From positions 31,774-95,773 of the forward strand of contig NZ_LMZQ01000017.1 of the NCBI RefSeq assembly GCF_001442625.1: 64,000 nt of DNA. The letters are read 5' to 3'. How positions within the stretch are numbered: position 1 is the first letter of the stretch; each line of letters begins with the position of its first letter. Under the pieces are notes generated by a model, which was given only the letters and a program-made list of their open reading frames with translations, did not search any database and was not told where the DNA came from. Below are positions 9,613-18,453 of this stretch, piece by piece. The translations under genes were made by a program, and so were the position numbers. This DNA comes from Pedobacter ginsenosidimutans. Its GTDB lineage: Bacteria > Bacteroidota > Bacteroidia > Sphingobacteriales > Sphingobacteriaceae.

Positions 9613-11757
9613 ATGTGTAGAATCGAAAACCAATTTAAGCGCTTGATGCTCTTCGTAATACTTTTCATCTGTAAGCCTGTTTTTGCACAGATTGATCGGG
9701 AGGCATTGGTGACGCGGCATACTGTTATCGTAAAAAAAATAGATTCCCTTTCTTCCTTATCGGTTGGCAATGGCCGATTTGCTTTTACCGTTGATGCTAC
9801 AGGACTGCAAAGTTTTCCGGACTGCTATGCTAAAGGTGTTCCACTAGGCACACAATCGCAATGGGGATGGGGATCGTACAAAAATGAAGGTAAGTTTAAC
9901 ATCACCGAAGCCTATAAATATTACGATCAATACGGCCGCAAAGTACCCTATACCGTACAGTTAAATACACCACTTAGAGCTAAAGAGGCTACTAATTATT
10001 TCCGCCAGAATGTACACCGTTTACAATTGGGGAATATTGGTTTCGATCTGATTAAAAAGAACGGACAGCTCGCTAAAGCCAACGATATCAAAGACATTAA
10101 CCAAAACTTAAACCCCTGGACGGGTGAAATTAAGAGTAGTTTTACCTTAGAAGGAATTCCTGTTGAGGTAACTACGGTTGGGCATCAGGATCTTGACCTG
10201 ATCAGCGCATCGGTTTCGTCGCCTTTAATTGCCGTTGGAAGATTAAAAATCAGGCTTAGGTACCCCGTAGCTACTGGCGAATGGGCAGATGTAGGAAATA
10301 ATTGGAGCAATAACAACAAACACCATTCACAGTTAGTGGCCCAAAATGCCGATGGTGCTATAATTAAGCGCCAGATTGACTCTGCAGTTTATTATACTTC
10401 CTTTTCGTGGAAAGGTAAAGCACAACTGGCCGAGAAACAAGCGCATTATTTTACCATTACACCTAATAAAGCCAGTCAACAGTTTAGCTTCAGTTGTCTT
10501 TTTTCACCTCAGAAAAGCACTCAGGCTGTTCCTTCTTTTGCATTGAGCCAACAAAATAGTCAGGAGCAATGGAAAGCCTTTTGGATGAGCGGTGCTGCGG
10601 TCGATTTTAGTGGAAGTACTGATAAACGTGCATTTGAACTCGAACGCAGGATTATCCTTTCCGAATACCTCACCAAAATACAATGTTCGGGCGATTTCCC
10701 CCCACAAGAAACTGGTCTAACCTACAACAGCTGGTTTGGTAAACCGCATCTCGAAATGCATTGGTGGCATGGCGTTCATTTTGCATTATGGGGCAGACCT
10801 GAGTTATTAAACCGAAGTACTGATTGGTATTTTAAGGTTGCGGATAAGGCAAAGAAAATTGCACAGGTGCAAGGTTTTGATGGTGTACGCTGGCAGAAAA
10901 TGACCGATAATAAAGGTAACGAAAGCCCCTCATCAATCGGTGCCATGTTGATCTGGCAGCAGCCGCACCTCATTACCTTTGCCGAATTGGAGTATCGCGC
11001 AAATCAAGATGAAAAGGTATTGCAAAAATATAAAGACCTGGTGTTTAAAACGGCCGATTTTATGGCTTCGTTTGCTCATTTCGATGCTGCAAAAGGATGT
11101 TATGTACTCGGGCCCGGATTAATTCCCGCCCAAGAGCGTTTTAAGGCTGAAACTACCTTTAACCCTACATACGAGCTGGCTTACTGGGAATGGGGTTTGA
11201 AAACTGCACAAGAATGGCGTTTGCGTTTAGGTTTGTCACGGAACCCAAAATGGGATGAAGTGGTGACTAAATTATCACCTCTACCGATACAAAATGGCGT
11301 GTATCTGGCCGCAGAAAGTGCGCCTGATTCTTACACCAATCCCGAATATAAAACCGATCACCCTTCCGTATTGGGGGCATTTGGTATGCTGCCGGAAACA
11401 AATTTATTGGATAAAGCAACCATGCGCAAAACTTTTGATCTGGTTTGGAAAGACTGGAGCTGGAATGATACCTGGGGATGGGATTTCCCGATGACGGCCA
11501 TGACGGCTACGCGCTTAGGCATGCCCGAAAAAGCGATTGATGCCTTGCTGATGCCTGTACAAACCAATACTTACCTTATTAATGGCCATAACTACCAGGA
11601 CGACCGCCTGCGTATTTATTTGCCTGGAAATGGTGGTTTACTTACCGCTGTGGCTTTAATGTGTGCTGGCTGGGACGGAAATAATACCACAAACCCTGGC
11701 TTCCCAAAAGATGGAACGTGGAAAGTGGAATGGGAGGGCTTTAAGAAGATGATGTAG
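9613..11757 (+). CDS. Secreted (alpha/alpha)6-barrel glycoside hydrolase-like protein, family not assigned
   Basis: The 714-residue product has a signal peptide ending PVFAQ. Residues about 45-330 look like a beta-sandwich N-terminal domain (LSVGNGRFAFTVDATGLQSF). This is followed by a helical catalytic-type domain with acidic and aromatic motifs: YNSWFGKPHLEMHWWHGVHFALWGRP split over residues 372-397, ETTFNPTYELAYWEWG and WSWNDTWGWDFPMTAM. Near the end YLPGNGGLL recalls the helical-barrel glycosidases of the GH65/GH95 type. I see this similarity by eye only and do not assign a family. The gene starts 5 bases after the lyase gene, so the two enzymes are co-transcribed and probably act in sequence on the same glycan. 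A Glu in LEMHWWHG and Asp/Glu residues in the later motifs are candidate catalytic acids. Confidence 0.75.
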   Translation: MCRIENQFKRLMLFVILFICKPVFAQIDREALVTRHTVIVKKIDSLSSLSVGNGRFAFTVDATGLQSFPDCYAKGVPLGTQSQWGWGSYKNEGKFNITEAYKYYDQYGRKVPYTVQLNTPLRAKEATNYFRQNVHRLQLGNIGFDLIKKNGQLAKANDIKDINQNLNPWTGEIKSSFTLEGIPVEVTTVGHQDLDLISASVSSPLIAVGRLKIRLRYPVATGEWADVGNNWSNNNKHHSQLVAQNADGAIIKRQIDSAVYYTSFSWKGKAQLAEKQAHYFTITPNKASQQFSFSCLFSPQKSTQAVPSFALSQQNSQEQWKAFWMSGAAVDFSGSTDKRAFELERRIILSEYLTKIQCSGDFPPQETGLTYNSWFGKPHLEMHWWHGVHFALWGRPELLNRSTDWYFKVADKAKKIAQVQGFDGVRWQKMTDNKGNESPSSIGAMLIWQQPHLITFAELEYRANQDEKVLQKYKDLVFKTADFMASFAHFDAAKGCYVLGPGLIPAQERFKAETTFNPTYELAYWEWGLKTAQEWRLRLGLSRNPKWDEVVTKLSPLPIQNGVYLAAESAPDSYTNPEYKTDHPSVLGAFGMLPETNLLDKATMRKTFDLVWKDWSWNDTWGWDFPMTAMTATRLGMPEKAIDALLMPVQTNTYLINGHNYQDDRLRIYLPGNGGLLTAVALMCAGWDGNNTTNPGFPKDGTWKVEWEGFKKMM

Positions 11758-11833
11758 GAGGGAATGGAATAGGTAAGATGAGATGTATGATGGGAAGTGT
11801 GGAATGTGAAATCGAATAGGTTAGGCTATTAGT

Positions 11834-11864
11834 CCGGCGCCGGGTATTAACCGGGCTTAAGCCC
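11834..11864. repeat. Pair of short GC-rich palindromes
   Basis: Two perfect palindromes lie close together in the otherwise empty 184-base gap after the glycosidase gene: CCGGCGCCGG (11834-11843) and GGGCTTAAGCCC (11853-11864). They stand out against the AT-rich surroundings and sit directly before a terminator-like hairpin. They may be remnants of a small repeat element. Confidence 0.5.
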
Positions 11865-11872
11865 AAAACCTT

Positions 11873-11905
11873 AAAGGGCTGCTCGTTAAAAAGGCAACCC
11901 TTTTT
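11873..11905 (+). terminator. Probable intrinsic terminator after the first glycan locus
   Basis: The stem AAAGGG (11873-11878) pairs with CCCTTT, extended by TGC/GCA after one mismatch, with the loop around 11883-11893 and a run of five T from 11901. It lies 115 bases after the glycosidase stop and 37 bases before the convergent HxlR gene end, so it can separate the two converging transcripts. Confidence 0.6.
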
Positions 11906-11941
11906 GCTAGACTTTCAGTATGTTATCGTTAATGGTTATTT

Positions 11942-12319
11942 TCAATAGGGTTTTTTAACAAATTCGCCTTCTTGCATCGCAATCTGATTACCCCATGCGG
12001 TAATCGCTTCTAAAATGGGCCTGAATGTTTTTCCAAAATCGGTTAGGTTATAAATCACTTTTATCGGCGGTTTATCGCCGTAAACTTTTCTCGACACCAA
12101 GCCATCTTTTTCCAATTGCTTTAATTGCAGGCTCAATGTCATTTCGGTAACAGATGGTATGTCTTTACGAAGCTCATTGTACCTCTTTGCTTTATCCTTT
12201 AAATGATAAAGAATAACAGCCTTCCATTTGCCACCCACCAAGCTCATCGCAAGGCTAACTGTGCAAGGATAAATTTCCTCCTTTAGTTTTACGTAATCGC
12301 TAATACATTCTGTTTTCAT
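11942..12319 (-). CDS. HxlR-family winged-helix transcriptional regulator
   Basis: The 125-residue protein has the HxlR core: CTVSLAMSLVGGKWKAVIL at residues 19-37, then YNELRKDIPSVTEMTLSLQLKQLEKDGLVSRKVY across residues about 48-82, followed by YNLTDFGKTFRPILEAI. The Cys at residue 19 is at the position used for redox or electrophile sensing in some characterised HxlR proteins; whether it does so here is unknown. It is divergent from the NmrA-type oxidoreductase at 12419, with several dyads in the 99-base gap, so it probably controls that gene and itself. Start at the ATG (12317-12319) is well supported by the domain. Confidence 0.92.
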   Translation of the reverse strand: MKTECISDYVKLKEEIYPCTVSLAMSLVGGKWKAVILYHLKDKAKRYNELRKDIPSVTEMTLSLQLKQLEKDGLVSRKVYGDKPPIKVIYNLTDFGKTFRPILEAITAWGNQIAMQEGEFVKKPY

Positions 12320-12330
12320 TCTACTGTTTT

Positions 12331-12403
12331 AACCTATCCTTTTGGATAGTTATTGCAAATTTATGTTACTATATATAGTTTTGCAACTATAATTTTTATA
12401 GTT
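12331..12403. promoter_or_regulatory. Divergent promoter region with three ACTAT-type dyads
   Basis: Between the HxlR and NmrA genes there are three inverted repeats: TATCCTTTTGGATA (12335-12348), ACTATATATAGT (12368-12379, perfect) and AACTATAATTTTTATAGTT (12385-12403). A promoter for the rightward gene fits the Bacteroidota pattern: TTG at 12353-12355, 20 bases, then TAGTTTTG at 12376-12383. The second dyad overlaps the -7 element and the third lies immediately downstream, as expected of HxlR repressor sites. Binding itself is inferred. Confidence 0.65.
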
Positions 12404-12418
12404 AATAAAATAATATAA

Positions 12419-13393
12419 ATGAGACCAGATTTTAAAGCAAATGAGGTGATCGAAAAAGACAAGCCATTGATCACTATCGTAGGCGTTTTGGGCAAACAGG
12501 GGCGCAGCGCAGCACTTACGCTATTGCATAGCGGGCGTTATCGTGTACGGGGCATTACACGCCGTGTAGATTCACCAGAGGCACTTAATTTGACTGAGAT
12601 TGGGGCTGAGCTCGTAAGTTTACCGCTTGATTTGAGCTATGAGAAAGATTTCGTTGAAGCATTCCGTGGATCGGAAGGCGTTTTCATCATGACACCAAGT
12701 ATTGTGCCGCCGCATAACCACGAAATGGAGCTGGGTAAACAATTAGCGGATGCGGCGGTTGAGGCTGGAGTTAAGCATATTATTTTTAGTAGTTTGGAAA
12801 ATGTGGAAAAAATTACAAACGGAAAAAAGTTTGCTCCTCATTTTACCGATAAAGCAATGATTGAAGCATATATCCGCACGCTTCCAATCACCAGCTCGTT
12901 TATTTATATGGCCTTTTTCTACACCAATCTAATGGAGTTTTATCCCCCGAAATTGGTTGGAGATACGCTTGTATTTCCGATTTATTTACCTGAGGATTTT
13001 CGTGCCCCATTTGTTGATCCCCTTACCGCTACTGGGCCAGCGGTTTTAGAGATATTTTCCAATCCAGATGTATATGCAGGTAAATCTTTGCCTGTTATCG
13101 GCGACATTATTTCGCCCCGGGAAATGATAGATACATTTATTCGGGTAACAGGTAAAAAGGCTATCTATAGTTCCGCATTTACACAAGAAGCATTGCTTCG
13201 CCACTTCCCTGAATTCGGTACAAATGAGCTTTTGGTAAAGGAAATTTTAGGAATGGCAGAATATGCTGTAGATTATGGTTATTTCGGCAAGGAGCGTGAT
13301 TTGTTATGGAGCCGCAAGGTTAACCAAAGCAGTCTAAGTTGGGAACAATTTCTGCGCAGTACCGGATGGCAAGGCCAAAAGCAGACTTACTGA
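12419..13393 (+). CDS. NmrA-family NAD(P)-binding oxidoreductase
   Basis: The 324-residue protein carries a Rossmann-fold nucleotide-binding motif (VGVLGKQGRSAALTLL, residues about 22-37, pattern GxxGxxG) and the typical ITRR segment after the second strand. Later blocks, VKHIIFSSLENVEKITNG and GKKAIYSSAFTQEALL, fit NmrA/HSCARG-like atypical short-chain dehydrogenases. These proteins sense or use NAD(P)H; many act as quinone or nitro-compound reductases or as redox sensors. No signal peptide is present, so it is cytoplasmic. It is divergent from an HxlR regulator, a common pairing for stress-inducible oxidoreductases. The substrate is not predictable. Confidence 0.88.
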   Translation: MRPDFKANEVIEKDKPLITIVGVLGKQGRSAALTLLHSGRYRVRGITRRVDSPEALNLTEIGAELVSLPLDLSYEKDFVEAFRGSEGVFIMTPSIVPPHNHEMELGKQLADAAVEAGVKHIIFSSLENVEKITNGKKFAPHFTDKAMIEAYIRTLPITSSFIYMAFFYTNLMEFYPPKLVGDTLVFPIYLPEDFRAPFVDPLTATGPAVLEIFSNPDVYAGKSLPVIGDIISPREMIDTFIRVTGKKAIYSSAFTQEALLRHFPEFGTNELLVKEILGMAEYAVDYGYFGKERDLLWSRKVNQSSLSWEQFLRSTGWQGQKQTY

Positions 13394-13730
13394 TTTCTTT
13401 CAATCGCCTACTTCATCAAGGGGAAGCTATGGAAATAGGTTGATAATGATTTAAAATTTTTCCTGGCTTAAATATATAAGAATATAATATTACGTTAGTT
13501 GACATTTCCACTAGAAAATCAGTGTCAAAATGTTACCAATCCATTTTATTACAATTAAGATATGATATTTTTTGCCAGATTTTCACAAAACTTATACCTA
13601 GTGAACATGCCTTTTGCTATATGTAATTACGTTTTATCCAAACATTAATAAAATTATATTCTGTTTAAACCTGAATTTATATTTCACATTTGAAATTAAA
13701 CTTGTAAAAGAACTTATTATTGTTTTAATT
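13394..13730. other. AT-rich intergenic stretch upstream of the leader ORF
   Basis: I see no coding sequence in these 337 bases. The composition is strongly AT-rich. A weak inverted repeat TTGACA/TGTCAA spans about 13499-13527. The segment probably holds the end of the NmrA transcript and upstream promoter DNA of the SusCD-peptidase operon. Confidence 0.5.
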
Positions 13731-13757
13731 TGTCTACTAAATCTATAGATTTAATAG
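13731..13757 (+). promoter_or_regulatory. Shared operator-like dyad, copy A
   Basis: The 26 bases 13731-13756 match 47651-47676 at 24 of 26 positions; both begin TGTCTACTAA and end CTATAGATTTAATA, and only two central bases differ (AT here, TA there). In this copy 13734-13757 form a near-perfect 24-bp palindrome (11 of 12 pairs) centred on the perfect AAATCTATAGATTT. It lies 12 bases before the leader ORF. The TAGATTTA inside resembles a -7 element, but the TTG upstream is only 13 bases away, so promoter assignment is unsure. It is most likely a binding site for a dimeric regulator. Confidence 0.7.
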
Positions 13758-13768
13758 GTAAATTAATT

Positions 13769-13900
13769 ATGAAACAATTTTTACATTCAGGTATTTCCAT
13801 CGAAAAGGATGGAAGTTTTCGAAAAAGTTTAAACCTTGAGCAATGTGCTGCAGTAAAAGAACTGGAACATTGCCGAATGTGTAACTGCACAGGCCGCTAA
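13769..13900 (+). CDS. 43-codon Cys-containing leader ORF upstream of susC
   Basis: An ATG 12 bases after the dyad opens a 43-codon frame. Cys codons lie at positions 26, 35, 38 and 40, and the end reads HCRMCNCTGR before TAA. Three Cys and one Met codon thus fall within the last nine residues. There is no signal peptide and no family that I recognise. The ORF ends 108 bases before the SusC start. The same arrangement (dyad, tiny Cys-rich ORF, SusC) occurs at 47651-48180 with an unrelated peptide sequence, which suggests the codon content rather than the peptide matters. I infer a regulatory leader peptide; a functional small protein such as a metal-binding peptide is the alternative. Confidence 0.6.
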   Translation: MKQFLHSGISIEKDGSFRKSLNLEQCAAVKELEHCRMCNCTGR

Positions 13901-14008
13901 ATCTTAGCATTTTTTAAGCTAAAAATCCTTTATCCAAATCCATCACAACCATGCAGCCCCTAAAAGGTTAATGGAAGTGTTTTGTCCAAACATTCCCAAA
14001 CAAAAAAA

Positions 14009-17000
14009 ATGAAAAATCTTTACAGAAAAGGGTTCTATCTCTACTTATGCGTCTTTTGGTCAACGCTGGCCATCGCTCAGGTAAACCCAACCATCAAATC
14101 GCAGCTCAACGGTACCGTTTTGGATGCTTCAACCAGCCTCCCTCTACCAGGTGCTGTGGTAAAAATAAAAGGAACTACACACACGGTTTCTACAGATCCT
14201 GACGGCAGGTTCAGTTTTGTAACGGGCCAAAGTTTCCCCTACACGCTAATTGTTAGTTTTATCGGTTATGATCAGAAAACGGTTACGGTAAACGGTAGTC
14301 CCGTTACCATTCGTCTTCAGGAGATTCAAAGTCAGCTGAATGATGTTGTGGTTACCGGATATAGTACACAGGAGCGTAAATATATAGCAGGTTCTATCAG
14401 TAGTGTAAGCGGTTCGGTTGTGCAGAACCAGCCATCGGGTGGGTTTAATCAATTGCTTCAGGGTAAAACAACTGGTGTACAGGTTTCATCAAATTCAGGG
14501 GTTCCTGGTGGCGGAATAACCTTCCGTGTACGTGGCAACAATTCAATCAATGCCTCTGTAGATCCGCTTTATATTATAGATGGTGTATTTGTAAGCAATG
14601 CTGATCCGATTACCGCCGGATTGGGTAACCAGGCAGCGTCTAATCCCATTGCTGATTTAAATCCATCTGATATTGAAGATATTCAGATCTTAAAAGATGC
14701 CAATGCAACTGCTATTTACGGATCTTTGGGTGCAAATGGCGTAATTATCGTAACCACCAAAAGAGGGAAACGGAACACAAAAGCCAATATTTCACTCAAT
14801 ACTTTTCAGGGATGGTCTACAGCAATAAATAAATTTGAAGTGGCTTCAGGCCCTGAGGTTGCACTTTTAACCAACGAGTCGCGTGTAAATACAGCGATCG
14901 ATAACGGACTTAATCCTTCTACAGTAGTGCTTCCGTTTCCAGATCCCCAGAACCAGCCAACTTATGATCGGATCAGCGGTCTATTTAGAACGGCGAGAAC
15001 TTCTAATTACGAAATTGCTACCCAGGGCGGAACAGACAGAAGCACTTATTATATCAGTTTAGGTTATCTCAGCCAGGAATCTATCGTAAAACCATCCGAT
15101 TATAGCCGGTATTCTGCTCGGTTAAACTATGATAATTACTTAACAGATAAACTTAAAGTGGGTACCAGTATCAACTTTACACGCTCCGATCGCAACCTGA
15201 GCGGAAGTGACAATAACCCTACAGGGGTAATCAATTCCGCACTTTTCCCAAGATCTTATCTGCCTATCTATAATAACGACGGTACCTATGCACGTTACGG
15301 AAGCTTTGATAACCATTTGGCGCTGATCGAAAATCTGGATAGCAAGGCTGTTGGCTGGCGTACAATAGGGAATATTTATGGTGAATATACATTTATTCCA
15401 GGCTTAAAGCTCCGTAGCAGCTGGAGTATAGATAACAGTAGCGAATATGATAACAGTTATTCGAGCACACTGATCAGTGCAGGTATTGCAACCAATGGCT
15501 CTGCTTCTTCGATCGAAAACAAGAACCTGGTATTGACCAATGAGCAGGTATTAAGTTTTGTTAAATCGTTTGGCGAAGGCAAAAAACACAATATTAATGC
15601 TTTGGTTGGAAATACCTTGAATACCGTGCTGAACGAGAGCACCTCTGCTACCGGAACAGGATTTGCAGCCAACAGTTTAAGGTCGGTATCGGTTGCGGCT
15701 ACGCGCTCTGGGTCAGCTTCCCGCGCAGAATCGAAACTGGTTTCTTTTTTCAGTAAAGTAAGTTATACTTACGATGGCAAATATACCATTGATGGAAGTA
15801 TCCGTGCTGATGGATCATCTAAGTTTGGAACCAATAACCGCTGGGGTTATTTCCCATCAGGAGGGGTTGCATGGAGGTTGAGCCAGGAAGAGTTCATTAA
15901 AAACCTCAACTTTTTCGACGAGCTGAAAATCAGGGCAAGTTTGGGACTTTCGGGTAACCAGAATGGGATCGGTTCTTATGCTGCTCAGGGCTTATGGTCA
16001 TCAGGAGCAAATTACCTGGAACAGCCAGGTATTGCGCCAACGCAGTTGGCCAACCCTGATTTAACCTGGGAAACCACCCGTCAGTTTAATGTGGGTGCAG
16101 AATTTGGTATTTTCAAAAACCGTTTAAGCATTGTAGCAGATTATTATAATAAATATACTTACGATCTGTTATTGAATGTTCCGGTGCCTTACCGGTCGGG
16201 TTTTGCCTCTTACCTGCAGAATTATGGGGCAGTAAGAAATAAAGGTTTCGAACTGGGTATCAATTCAACTAACATAGAAACCGATGCTTTCCAATGGACA
16301 ACCAATTTTAATATTTCCTTTAACAACAATAAAATAGAAAAACTAGCCTCTGATATTAGTCTGGGTGCATCGGGAAGAAATATTTCTATTCTAAGACAAG
16401 GTTATTCTACTAATTCATTTCAGTTGTATAAACAGCTTTATGTTGATCAGCAGACGGGTAACGCAGTTTATGAAGATTTAAATCGTGACGGCGTGATTAC
16501 TTCTGCCGACCGCCAGATTGTGGGCAACGCCCTTCCAAATTATACAGGAGGACTGACCAATAATTTTACGTTTAAGGGTTTTGATCTGAACTTTTTCTTT
16601 TACTTCCAGCAAGGAAATAAAATCATGAACATGAACGATTTCTTCATGGTACATGGTGGTACGCAGGCCAATATTGGTTTCTTGCCCCGTCAGTTAGATC
16701 GCTGGCAAAAACCAGGCGATGTGACCGATATTCCAAGGTTGACCACTTTTAGTGGAAATCCGACACAAAATGGTGGTGCTGCCAATAATTATGGCGGTAA
16801 TGTGGCCAGTCTTTCTTCACGTTACCTGGAAGATGGTTCTTTCATCAGGCTCAAAACCCTTACACTGGGTTACACGCTACCGAAAGATGCCCTGAGAAAG
16901 ATTGGGGTAAACAAGTTAAGGGTGTATGCCCAGGGTACAAATCTGCTCACTTTTACCAAATATGGCGGCTTAGATCCTGAAGTAAGTTCACAGTCCAACA

Positions 17001-17080
17001 ATCAAAATACGGTAGGTTACGATTGGGCCACCGTTCCACAACCAAGAACATTCCAGATCGGCGCAAGTGTAACCTTTTAA
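14009..17080 (+). CDS. SusC/RagA-type TonB-linked outer membrane transporter
   Basis: I place the start at the ATG at 14009, which gives MKNLYRKGF and a signal peptide ending TLAIAQ; the upstream in-frame TTG at 13982 would only add nine polar residues. The mature protein (about 1023 residues from this start) has the regulatory domain (LNGTVLDASTSLPLPGAVV, DPDGRFSF). A TonB-box-like segment (LNDVVVTGYS) follows, then the plug (FRVRGNNSINASVDPLYIIDG; KDANATAIYGSLGANGVIIVTTKRG) and a barrel ending in FQIGASVTF. No STN domain is present. It pairs with the SusD 18 bases downstream and is followed by an M14 peptidase. RagAB, the best known relative of this type, imports peptides, so peptide import is a plausible role. 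Confidence 0.93.
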   Translation: MKNLYRKGFYLYLCVFWSTLAIAQVNPTIKSQLNGTVLDASTSLPLPGAVVKIKGTTHTVSTDPDGRFSFVTGQSFPYTLIVSFIGYDQKTVTVNGSPVTIRLQEIQSQLNDVVVTGYSTQERKYIAGSISSVSGSVVQNQPSGGFNQLLQGKTTGVQVSSNSGVPGGGITFRVRGNNSINASVDPLYIIDGVFVSNADPITAGLGNQAASNPIADLNPSDIEDIQILKDANATAIYGSLGANGVIIVTTKRGKRNTKANISLNTFQGWSTAINKFEVASGPEVALLTNESRVNTAIDNGLNPSTVVLPFPDPQNQPTYDRISGLFRTARTSNYEIATQGGTDRSTYYISLGYLSQESIVKPSDYSRYSARLNYDNYLTDKLKVGTSINFTRSDRNLSGSDNNPTGVINSALFPRSYLPIYNNDGTYARYGSFDNHLALIENLDSKAVGWRTIGNIYGEYTFIPGLKLRSSWSIDNSSEYDNSYSSTLISAGIATNGSASSIENKNLVLTNEQVLSFVKSFGEGKKHNINALVGNTLNTVLNESTSATGTGFAANSLRSVSVAATRSGSASRAESKLVSFFSKVSYTYDGKYTIDGSIRADGSSKFGTNNRWGYFPSGGVAWRLSQEEFIKNLNFFDELKIRASLGLSGNQNGIGSYAAQGLWSSGANYLEQPGIAPTQLANPDLTWETTRQFNVGAEFGIFKNRLSIVADYYNKYTYDLLLNVPVPYRSGFASYLQNYGAVRNKGFELGINSTNIETDAFQWTTNFNISFNNNKIEKLASDISLGASGRNISILRQGYSTNSFQLYKQLYVDQQTGNAVYEDLNRDGVITSADRQIVGNALPNYTGGLTNNFTFKGFDLNFFFYFQQGNKIMNMNDFFMVHGGTQANIGFLPRQLDRWQKPGDVTDIPRLTTFSGNPTQNGGAANNYGGNVASLSSRYLEDGSFIRLKTLTLGYTLPKDALRKIGVNKLRVYAQGTNLLTFTKYGGLDPEVSSQSNNQNTVGYDWATVPQPRTFQIGASVTF

Positions 17081-17098
17081 CGATTTACAATTAAAAAA

Positions 17099-18436
17099 AT
17101 GAAAACATCATATTTTAGAAATGCAGTTTTACTGGCCGTTATACTGTTATCGGCTTCCTGCAAAAAATACCTGGAAGAAGTGCCCAATAACTCCCTTCCA
17201 ACCGAAAGTTCAATTACGGATGCAAGTACGGCGAGAGCAGCTATCATCGGGACATACGACAGATTACAAGGTTATTATGCTTCGAGTTATCCTACTTTGG
17301 GTACCATTACAACCGATAACGTTATTTTTAATGGAACATTGAGTGAATATCTTCAGCTTGATCAAAATGCAATACCTACAGATAATGTGATTACTGTTTC
17401 TGCCTATCAGGGTATCTACAGGACTATTAATTCTGCAAATAGTGTTATCGCCTATGTACCGTTGGTAAACGATCCATTGCTTACTGCAACAGAAAAAAAC
17501 AAGATCCTGGGTGAGGCTTATTTTATCAGGGCATTATCTTATTTTGATCTGGCCAGGGGATGGGGAGGCGTTCAGCTTCAGCTTAAACCAACTTCTGATC
17601 TTAGTATTTTAAAAGGGATTAAACGCAGTACGCTCGATCAGACCTACGATCAGGTACTTGCTGATCTGATTCAGGCTGAGCAATTGCTTCCGGAAGATGC
17701 AACAACCAGAAACCGTGCACAGAAAAGTGCTGCAAGGGCGCTCCGCGCAAGGCTGCACCTGTATAGAAAACAATGGGTTGATGCTGAAATCTATGCCTCA
17801 CAAGTCATTGCAAATACCAAATATACCTTAGTGAAACCCTATAAGTCGTTCTTTACTGCCCCTTTTCAAACGGCAGAATCTGTACTCGAACTGGCCTACT
17901 CGGTAAACGACCGCAATAGTTATTGGAATCTGTGGTATCCAAGTTCGGCTGGAGGGCAATTTACGCTAAAACCTTCAGATGCCCTTGTAGCAAAACTTAA
18001 TAATCCTGTTATTGGCGGGACTCGGAATGCATTGATAGCAGGGAGCGGAACTACGGTTTACGGCGTGCTTTATAATACCACCGCAACCAGTACCGATCCA
18101 TCTTACCTCATCCGGATTGCAGAACTTTATCTGATCAGGGCAGAGGCAAGGGCGCAGCAGAACAAACTGGTTGATGCCGCTGCTGATCTTAACGCCGTAA
18201 GGGCAAGGGCAGATGTTGGAGCAACCACAGCAACTACACAGAGTGGACTTATTCAGGCTATTGAAGATGAAAATGCCATTGAATTCGCCTTCGAGGCGCA
18301 CCGCTGGTTCGATCTTGTACGTACCGAAAGGGCAGGAGCTGTATTGGGCATAACCAATAAAAATTTCTGGCTTTTCCCGATCCCTTATTCAGATGTGCAA
18401 TCTGATCCAGATGTAACACAAAACCCAGGTTATTAA
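17099..18436 (+). CDS. SusD/RagB-type nutrient-binding lipoprotein
   Basis: The 445-residue protein has a signal peptide with lipobox (LSASC, Cys at about residue 21). The canonical SusD signature follows (KKYLEEVPNNSLPTESS, then LGEAYFIRALSYFDLARGWGG). Near the C-terminus come IRIAELYLIRAEARAQQNK and EFAFEAHRWFDLVRTERA. It is a short member, like many RagB proteins of peptide or small-ligand systems. It starts 18 bases after susC and ends 17 bases before the metallopeptidase, so the three form one operon. It should sit on the cell surface and load the SusC channel. Confidence 0.93.
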   Translation: MKTSYFRNAVLLAVILLSASCKKYLEEVPNNSLPTESSITDASTARAAIIGTYDRLQGYYASSYPTLGTITTDNVIFNGTLSEYLQLDQNAIPTDNVITVSAYQGIYRTINSANSVIAYVPLVNDPLLTATEKNKILGEAYFIRALSYFDLARGWGGVQLQLKPTSDLSILKGIKRSTLDQTYDQVLADLIQAEQLLPEDATTRNRAQKSAARALRARLHLYRKQWVDAEIYASQVIANTKYTLVKPYKSFFTAPFQTAESVLELAYSVNDRNSYWNLWYPSSAGGQFTLKPSDALVAKLNNPVIGGTRNALIAGSGTTVYGVLYNTTATSTDPSYLIRIAELYLIRAEARAQQNKLVDAAADLNAVRARADVGATTATTQSGLIQAIEDENAIEFAFEAHRWFDLVRTERAGAVLGITNKNFWLFPIPYSDVQSDPDVTQNPGY

Positions 18437-18453
18437 ATTTCGATCAACAAAAA

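Noticed and set aside
13720..13752. Reading the shared dyad as a normal TTG/TAnnTTTG promoter
   Set aside because: The TTG inside both copies is only 13 bases from TAGATTTA, not the usual 19-21; an earlier TTG at 13720 has a 23-base gap and is not conserved in copy B.
13982..14008. TTG at 13982 as start of SusC
   Set aside because: The ATG at 14009 gives a normal signal peptide; the added nine residues are polar and unneeded.
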